The position numbers and the translations under genes are program-made. Of a DNA stretch of 11,091 nt, positions 6,674 to 11,091 are shown piece after piece (positions within the stretch are counted from its first letter, which is position 1; each line of letters starts with the position of its first letter). Origin of the DNA: Desulfovibrio sp. (GTDB lineage: Bacteria; Desulfobacterota; Desulfovibrionia; Desulfovibrionales; Desulfovibrionaceae). The notes beneath the pieces were generated by a model. That model was not told the DNA's origin. It did not search any database and saw only the letters and a program-made list of their open reading frames with translations. Where the stretch lies: NCBI GenBank assembly GCA_003525525.1, contig DQED01000218.1, forward strand, positions 1 to 11,091, written 5' to 3'.

Positions 6674-6698
6674 CCGTGCGCCCGGGAAGGGAGTTCCC

Positions 6699-8132
6699 AT
6701 GCCACGCCCGCGCTTCGCCGCCGCCTGCCTGGTCGCGCTCTGCCTCGTCGCCGCCGTTCCCGCCTTGGCCACGTCCGTGGCCATGTACGGCGACTTCCGC
6801 GTCCAAGGCACGTTTTTCAGCGGCCAGAACTACACCGGCTGGAACGCCGCCGGCACGCAGACCGAAGACACCCTCAACATCTGGCAGCGCATGCGCCTGC
6901 ACGTCGATTTCACCGCCAACGAGAACCTTTCCTTCCGGCTCGGGCTGCGCGTCAACAACGAAACCTGGGGCCACGGCACCCTGACCGCGGCCAACCCGAC
7001 CGTGGCCGTGCAGCCCTACCAGTGCTACCTCCAGTTCACCGTGCCGGACACGCGCGTGCAGGTGACCGCCGGCTACCAGCCCGTGTCCCTGCCGCATACC
7101 GAGGTCTTTTACGATTCGCTGGTCTTTGGCACCGATTCGGGCAACAGCGACGCGGCCGCCCTCATCGTGCGCGCCCCGCTGTTCGACGACGCCCTCGCGG
7201 TCACGGCGGGCTACGCCCGGCTGGTGGACACGAACAGGACCTACGACACGACCACGACGCAGGTCGGCGACGAACTGGATTTCACCTTCCTCACGCTGCC
7301 GATAACGGTTTCGGGCCTGCGCCTCACGCCTTGGGGCGCGGCGGCCATCCTCGGCCGCTCCGCCGACCTGCCAAGCCCCATCGGCAACACCCTGCTGGCC
7401 GCCGGCAGCTACGCCTCGCCGTCAACGGCGTTCGCCAACAACCAGAACGCCGCTTTCTGGACCGGCGCGGCCCTGACCTACGAACTGCCCATCCCGGTCA
7501 AGGTCTATGCCGACGGCATCTACGGCAACGCCTTCGCCGGCGACCGCTCGCGCAACCACAGGCAGGGCTGGTTCGCGGACGCGGCCCTGGAATACACGGG
7601 ATTCACCGCCCTCGCGCCGCAGCTCCTCGGCTGGTGGGGCAGCGGCGAGGACGCCGGCCTCTCCAACGGCTCCGAGCGGCTGCCGGGCGTCAATCCGCAG
7701 TGGGGGCCGCGCGGCTCGTTTCTCTTCAACGCCGACCAGTACCTGACCCAGGCGTCCATGAACACCACGCCGCAAGGGAGCATGGGCCTTGTGGTCAACT
7801 TCGACCGCATCAGCCTGATCGACCGCCTGACCTCGCTCGTCGCCTTTTCCTACGCCACGGGCACGAGCTCCCCGGCCGGCCTGCGCAAGGCCGTGGCGCT
7901 CACTGGCGGCCCGGGGCAGTACGTGACCATGGGCCAGGACCTCGCCCAGGGGGAGCGGCTGCTCTCCATCGCCAGCGAGCACGTCTTCGCCCTCACGGAT
8001 GCCGTCAACCTGATCGTGGAAACGGGCTGGGCCAGGGGCTACGACTTTCGCGCGAGCATCTGGGGCCGGCGCATGGTCAACCAGGCCGGCGACGCCTGGC
8101 AGGGGGCGATCGGCCTCATCTACAAGTTCTAG
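6699..8132 (+). CDS. Outer-membrane beta-barrel porin, Desulfovibrio homotrimeric-porin type
   Basis: 477 residues. Residues 1-24 are a clear Sec signal peptide (MPRPRFAAACLVALCLVAA, cleavage near PALA). The mature part alternates polar and hydrophobic residues in strand-length blocks ('LNIWQRMRLHVDFTANENL', 'VQVTAGYQPVSLPH', 'WTGAALTYELPIPVKVYADG') and ends in Phe after 'GAIGLIYKF', the usual C-terminal signal for barrel assembly. It resembles the abundant outer-membrane porins of Desulfovibrio. It probably gives solutes passive entry through the outer membrane. The start was chosen for the GGGAAGGGAG ribosome site and the signal peptide; the same frame stays open upstream to 5106, but that stretch is antiphase to gadB and has no barrel character. 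It follows gadB by 74 bp on the same strand, so it may be co-transcribed and serve glutamate or GABA passage; this link is inference. The substrate cannot be read from the sequence. Confidence 0.82.
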   Translation: MPRPRFAAACLVALCLVAAVPALATSVAMYGDFRVQGTFFSGQNYTGWNAAGTQTEDTLNIWQRMRLHVDFTANENLSFRLGLRVNNETWGHGTLTAANPTVAVQPYQCYLQFTVPDTRVQVTAGYQPVSLPHTEVFYDSLVFGTDSGNSDAAALIVRAPLFDDALAVTAGYARLVDTNRTYDTTTTQVGDELDFTFLTLPITVSGLRLTPWGAAAILGRSADLPSPIGNTLLAAGSYASPSTAFANNQNAAFWTGAALTYELPIPVKVYADGIYGNAFAGDRSRNHRQGWFADAALEYTGFTALAPQLLGWWGSGEDAGLSNGSERLPGVNPQWGPRGSFLFNADQYLTQASMNTTPQGSMGLVVNFDRISLIDRLTSLVAFSYATGTSSPAGLRKAVALTGGPGQYVTMGQDLAQGERLLSIASEHVFALTDAVNLIVETGWARGYDFRASIWGRRMVNQAGDAWQGAIGLIYKF

Positions 8133-8238
8133 TGTCATGTCCTCGAGGGAGGCAGGCATTCCTTTCCAGAGCAACATGCTTGAATAATTAATTTTATTAG
8201 AAAAGACGGCAGTACTTTTTCAGGGTCGCAACACTAGG

Positions 8239-8296
8239 GCCGCATCCGTCCCGGATGCGGCGACGGGGCTGCGGCAACGTAGCGACGCAGCCCCGT
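8239..8296. repeat. Two tandem inverted repeats downstream of the porin
   Basis: GCCGCATCCG (8239-8248) pairs perfectly with 8252-8261 around a 3-nt loop. ACGGGGCTGCG (8263-8273) pairs perfectly with CGCAGCCCCGT (8286-8296) around a 12-nt loop. They stand one base apart. Together they could form a double stem-loop terminator for the gad-porin transcript or be a dispersed intergenic palindrome family. No U-tract is present. Confidence 0.55.
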
Positions 8297-8522
8297 GTTG
8301 CACGCCGCGGCCACGCCTTGGCCGGGCACAGCCTGGACTCCATCCACGCCGCGCAGCGCCCTCCCCTTGACCGGCGTGGCTTCCCGCGCTTAGGAACCCC
8401 CTGGCAGCGCGTGCATTTTTCGTCCGCCTCGGCGCACCCGCGACGTCCGCAGGCGGCCCCGCCCTAATGCCCTGGACGGTCTTGCCGAAAAGCGTCGTGG
8501 ACGCTTTGGAAAAACCGCACCG

Positions 8523-8536
8523 CTTTGCCGGCAAAG
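8523..8536. promoter_or_regulatory. 14-bp palindrome overlapping the ribosome site of the sugar oxidase gene
   Basis: CTTTGCCGGCAAAG is perfectly self-complementary and overlaps the Shine-Dalgarno AAAGGA (8533-8538) before the ATG at 8545. As DNA it could be an operator. As RNA a CTTTG/CAAAG stem with a CCGG loop would hide part of the ribosome site. Chance is possible in GC-rich DNA. Confidence 0.3.
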
Positions 8537-8544
8537 GACGCGCC

Positions 8545-9609
8545 ATGATCCGTTTCGCACTCGTCGGCTGCGGCCGCATCGCCCAACGCTACGGGACGCT
8601 TTTCGCCGCAAACGCCATCGCAAACGCGCGCCTCGTCGCGGCATGCGAACGCCTTGCGCCGCGCCGCGCCGCCTTTGCGCAAAAATTCGGCTTCCCCGTC
8701 CATGCCGACATCGACACCATGATGCGCGCCCACGGCGAGGAGATCGACGTCGTGGCCATCCTGACCGAAAGCGGCACGCACGCGGCGGTCGCGGCCGAGG
8801 TGCTGCGCCACGGAAAGCACATCGTCGTGGAAAAGCCCATGGCGCTGCGGCTGGAAGACGCCGACGCCATGATCCACGGCTGCGACCAGGCCGGGGTCAA
8901 GCTGTTCGTGGTCAAGCAGAACCGCTTCAACCTGCCCGTGGTCAAGCTGCGCGAGGCCCTGGACGCCGGCCGCTTCGGCAGGATCACCATGGGCACGGTG
9001 CGCCTGCGCTGGTGCCGCACCCAGGCCTATTACGACCAGGACGCCTGGCGCGGCACCTGGGCCATGGACGGCGGCGTCTTCGCCAACCAGGCGAGCCACC
9101 ACATCGACCTGCTCGAATGGATGCTCGGCGAGCCCGTCTCCGTTTTCGCCAAAAGCCGCACCGCGCTGGTGGACATCGAGGTGGAGGACACGGGCGCGGC
9201 GATCATCACCTTCGCCGGCGGGGCCATCGGCATCGTGGAGGCCACCAACGCCACGCGGCCCGTGGATCTGGAAGGCTCCCTGTCCATCCTGGGCGAAAAG
9301 GGCACCGTGGAAATCGGCGGCTTCGCCGTCAACGAGATGAAGGTCTGGAATTTCGCAACGCCCGCGCCCGGCGACGGGGACGTGCTCGAGCGCTACCGCA
9401 CCAATCCGCCCGACGTCTACGGATTCGGGCACGGCGCCTATCTCAGGAACGTCGTGGACAGCCTGGCCAACGGCAGCCCCTCCCTGGTGGATGGCCTGGA
9501 AGGCAGGAAATCCCTGGAACTGATCAACGCGATCTACGAGTCCATCGAAACGGGCCGGGAGATCGCGCTGCGCTTTTGCCCCCGGCAGTGCAAGCTGGGC
9601 ATCGGGTGA
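8545..9609 (+). CDS. Gfo/Idh/MocA-family NAD-dependent sugar-nucleotide oxidase, WlbA-like
   Basis: 354 residues. The N-terminus has the Rossmann motif GCGRIA (residues 8-13). The family signature EKP (residues 96-98) supplies the catalytic Lys97, and a conserved His pair follows at 185-186 in NQASHHIDLL. 'VVKQNRFN' (122-129), 'YYDQDAWRGTW', 'LEGSLSILGEKGTVEIGG' and 'AVNEMKVW' match, from memory, the WlbA group. WlbA oxidises UDP-N-acetyl-glucosaminuronic acid at C3 with NAD in the synthesis of diacetylated mannuronic-type sugars of O-antigen and capsule. The start at 8545 is preferred over the in-frame ATG at 8467 because AAAGGA lies 6 bp before it and the dinucleotide-binding fold begins at once; the upstream 26 codons resemble nothing. 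The glycosyltransferase follows after 9 bp. The usual aminotransferase and acetyltransferase partners are not in the window. Family certain; exact substrate probable only. Confidence 0.85.
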   Translation: MIRFALVGCGRIAQRYGTLFAANAIANARLVAACERLAPRRAAFAQKFGFPVHADIDTMMRAHGEEIDVVAILTESGTHAAVAAEVLRHGKHIVVEKPMALRLEDADAMIHGCDQAGVKLFVVKQNRFNLPVVKLREALDAGRFGRITMGTVRLRWCRTQAYYDQDAWRGTWAMDGGVFANQASHHIDLLEWMLGEPVSVFAKSRTALVDIEVEDTGAAIITFAGGAIGIVEATNATRPVDLEGSLSILGEKGTVEIGGFAVNEMKVWNFATPAPGDGDVLERYRTNPPDVYGFGHGAYLRNVVDSLANGSPSLVDGLEGRKSLELINAIYESIETGREIALRFCPRQCKLGIG

Positions 9610-9618
9610 AGCCGCGCC

Positions 9619-10752
9619 ATGCGTATCGTTTCCGTCACCGCGGACATCGACAGCGGCGGCTCGGCCAAGAGCCTGTTCGTGCTCGCGCGCGCCCTGGCCG
9701 CGGAGGGGCACGCCCTGCACATCATGAGCATCGCCAGGCCCTCGCGAACCAGGCGCAAGGTCGAAGCGCTTCGCGAAATGGGCGTGGAAGTCAGCTTTTT
9801 CGACATCCCCTACTTTCCCCTCAAGCTGATCGTGTGCCCGATACCCTTCTGGCGCAACATGCGCCGGGCCCTGCTGCGGCACCGGGAATTCGCCCGCCTC
9901 GTGCAGGCGGTGCGCGCCTTCGCGCCGGACGTCGTGCACTACAACAGCTACACCACGCTCCATGCCGCCGCCCTGCTCGGCCGCTATCCCGCGGTGCTGC
10001 ACGCGCGCGAGGTGCTCGTGGAACCCCATTGGATGCTGCCGCTCGTGCGGAGGCTCATGCGCGCGAGCATCGACGCGGTCATCGCCATAAGCCCCGAGGA
10101 GGGGGAGCAGGCCGCGCGGCTCTTCGGCCTGCCGGTGACGACCATCTTCAATGCGCCCCTGCGCCCGCCCCGGCTCGAACCGATGCCCGAAGCGCCGCCG
10201 CTGGCGTACGGCGCGTTTTCGCACATCACGCCGATCAAGGGGCAGCTGGAGCTCGTGCGGGCCTGCGCCCTGGCCGCGGGAGCGCTGCGCAAGGCCGGCG
10301 TGCGGCTCAAGATTTTCGGCGGCGCCGTGGGCATCCACCAGGCGTACCACGACGCGGTCGCCGGCGAGATCGCGTCCCTGGGGATCGCGGACGTGGCGAC
10401 GCTTGCGGGTTTCACGGACCAGCCGGAAGCGGAGATGCGCCGCGTGCACCTCATCGTGCGGCCGGACGCCACGGGGCAGCCCTGGGGGCGGGACGTCATC
10501 GAGTCCATGAGCATGGGCCGGCCCGTGCTGGCCACGGGCAGCAGCCGGACGTTCATCAGGCCGGGAGAAAACGGCATGCTCGTGCCGCCACGGGACATCC
10601 CGGCCCTGGCGGACGCCCTGGCGCGACTGGCGGACCTGCGGACCTTGCAGGAGATGGGACAGGCCGCCTACGCCTTCGCGCGCGACCATTTCGATCCCGG
10701 GACGAACATCCGGAATACCATTGCCGCGCTTGCGCGCACGGCTGGCAAATAG
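9619..10752 (+). CDS. GT-B fold glycosyltransferase, family 4 type
   Basis: 377 residues with no membrane helix, probably a peripheral enzyme at the inner face of the cytoplasmic membrane. The N-terminal half has the acceptor-side glycine loop 'DIDSGGSAKS' (9-18), 'DVVHYNSYTTLHAA' and 'AVIAISPEEGEQAARLFG', typical of GT4 enzymes. The C-terminal half has 'FSHITPIKGQ' (200-209), where Lys207 fits the donor-phosphate contact, then 'QPWGRDVIESMSMGRPVLAT' (287-306) and 'GENGMLVPPRD'. The usual EX7E pair is here Gln287 and Glu295, so the first Glu is replaced. It presumably transfers a sugar from a nucleotide donor to a lipid-linked glycan; donor and acceptor cannot be told. It starts 9 bp after the WlbA-like oxidase and is probably in the same operon, with a weak ribosome site (GTGAAG). 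It abuts the convergent epimerase gene without a gap. Confidence 0.85.
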   Translation: MRIVSVTADIDSGGSAKSLFVLARALAAEGHALHIMSIARPSRTRRKVEALREMGVEVSFFDIPYFPLKLIVCPIPFWRNMRRALLRHREFARLVQAVRAFAPDVVHYNSYTTLHAAALLGRYPAVLHAREVLVEPHWMLPLVRRLMRASIDAVIAISPEEGEQAARLFGLPVTTIFNAPLRPPRLEPMPEAPPLAYGAFSHITPIKGQLELVRACALAAGALRKAGVRLKIFGGAVGIHQAYHDAVAGEIASLGIADVATLAGFTDQPEAEMRRVHLIVRPDATGQPWGRDVIESMSMGRPVLATGSSRTFIRPGENGMLVPPRDIPALADALARLADLRTLQEMGQAAYAFARDHFDPGTNIRNTIAALARTAGK

Positions 10753-11091
10753 TCAGGCGATCCGCGCGAAATCCGCGCAACGCGCGAATTCCTCCATGGC
10801 CTCGTCGAGAGGCGTGCAGCGCGGGTGAAGCAGCTTGTGCGCCAGGCCCACGTCGGCGATGAAGTCGCGCGTGCGCGCGGCCTGCGCCACGACGTAGCGC
10901 GGCGCGACGCCGAGGCTCTTCCCCATCGCGCCGGTGAATTCCCGAAGCGACACCCCGCGCGGCCCGGCAAGGTTCATGACGCGCGGCGCCTCCCCGGCAA
11001 GCGCTGCCTCGCCAAGGGCGAGCAGTTGCCCGACCGCGTCATGGACGCACAGCCAGGACAGGGTCAGGCCGCCGGTGGCGTCCGCGCGGCC
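10753..11091 (-). CDS. NAD-dependent epimerase/dehydratase-type protein (partial, C-terminal part)
   Basis: The last 112 residues of a minus-strand protein whose start lies beyond the right edge. 'LSWLCVHDAVGQLLALGEAAL' matches the conserved substrate-domain step of extended short-chain dehydrogenases ('vhvdDvv.a...al'), followed by 'PRVMNLAGPRGVSLREFTGAMGKSLG', the usual 'yNlagg...s..el...l' segment. Such enzymes epimerise or reduce nucleotide sugars and related substrates; the catalytic YxxxK and the NAD-binding glycine motif are outside the window, so the reaction cannot be named. It ends in TGA at 10753-10755, directly against the TAG of the glycosyltransferase. Nucleotide-sugar metabolism would fit the neighbouring genes. 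Confidence 0.7.
   Translation of the reverse strand, partial: GRADATGGLTLSWLCVHDAVGQLLALGEAALAGEAPRVMNLAGPRGVSLREFTGAMGKSLGVAPRYVVAQAARTRDFIADVGLAHKLLHPRCTPLDEAMEEFARCADFARIA

Larger units (their letters stand above)
8133..8544. other. Intergenic region between the porin and the sugar genes
   Basis: 412 bp with no convincing gene; the short frames are Arg/Ala-rich and lack ribosome sites. Positions 8180-8220 are AT-rich and contain a weak terminator-like stem (AAAAGAC at 8201-8207 against GTACTTTT at 8212-8219, one bulge) that could follow the porin. Tandem inverted repeats follow at 8239-8296. The remainder (8297-8520) shows nothing recognisable. Confidence 0.5.

Noticed and set aside
5106..6698. 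Continuous frame joining the gadC-gadB spacer and an antiphase reading of gadB to the porin
   Set aside because: The part before 6699 is Arg/Pro-rich noise. The porin has its own ribosome site and signal peptide at 6699.
8464..10689. Minus-strand open frame of 741 codons opposite the sugar genes
   Set aside because: It spans two real genes on the other strand, has typical shadow composition and no recognisable domain.

Overview
The window is GC-rich, apart from two AT-rich intergenic islands. It reads like the chromosome of a Gram-negative anaerobe, most likely a high-GC member of the Desulfovibrionaceae. The taxon is inferred from the porin, which resembles the large outer-membrane porins of that family, and from the periplasmic-domain sensor kinase, whose linker resembles delta-proteobacterial kinases. 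No rRNA, tRNA, CRISPR array or insertion sequence was seen.

Layout. (1) Positions 1-980, minus strand: N-terminal part of a membrane sensor with a periplasmic amino-acid-binding-like domain, cut by the window edge. (2) 1144-2772, plus: a complete thiamine-diphosphate decarboxylase of the benzoylformate decarboxylase type with two substitutions at active-site positions. A strong hairpin at 2797-2833 separates it from (3) 2874-3137, minus: an 87-residue protein that is 40% histidine. (4) A 530-bp gap without genes, whose right end is AT-rich and probably carries promoters and operators. (5) 3668-8132, plus: a gadC-type antiporter, a gadB-type glutamate decarboxylase and an outer-membrane porin, all in one direction. 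(6) A 412-bp gap with tandem inverted repeats. (7) 8545-10752, plus: a Gfo/Idh/MocA sugar-nucleotide oxidase of the WlbA type and a GT-B glycosyltransferase, which look like part of a surface-polysaccharide locus. (8) 10753-11091, minus: the C-terminal end of an NAD-dependent epimerase/dehydratase, meeting the glycosyltransferase tail to tail with no gap.

How they may work together. GadC and GadB form the classic glutamate-dependent acid-resistance pair: the antiporter imports glutamate and exports GABA, and the decarboxylase consumes a cytoplasmic proton. Here a porin follows the pair, which suggests a route for glutamate and GABA across the outer membrane. An AT-rich 9-bp motif (TGAAAATAC) occurs upstream of gadC and again as a perfect inverted pair between gadC and gadB, so a shared regulator is possible. 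The antiporter ends about where the pH-gating C-plug of E. coli GadC would begin, while the decarboxylase keeps the acid-switch features of its E. coli counterpart. The His-rich protein is divergent from this cluster. A metal-storage role is the conventional guess, and a proton-buffering role is a speculative alternative.

The most noteworthy items are the gadC-gadB-porin cluster with its repeated motif, the His-rich miniprotein, and the decarboxylase with a Tyr in place of the catalytic His and an Ile in the substrate pocket.
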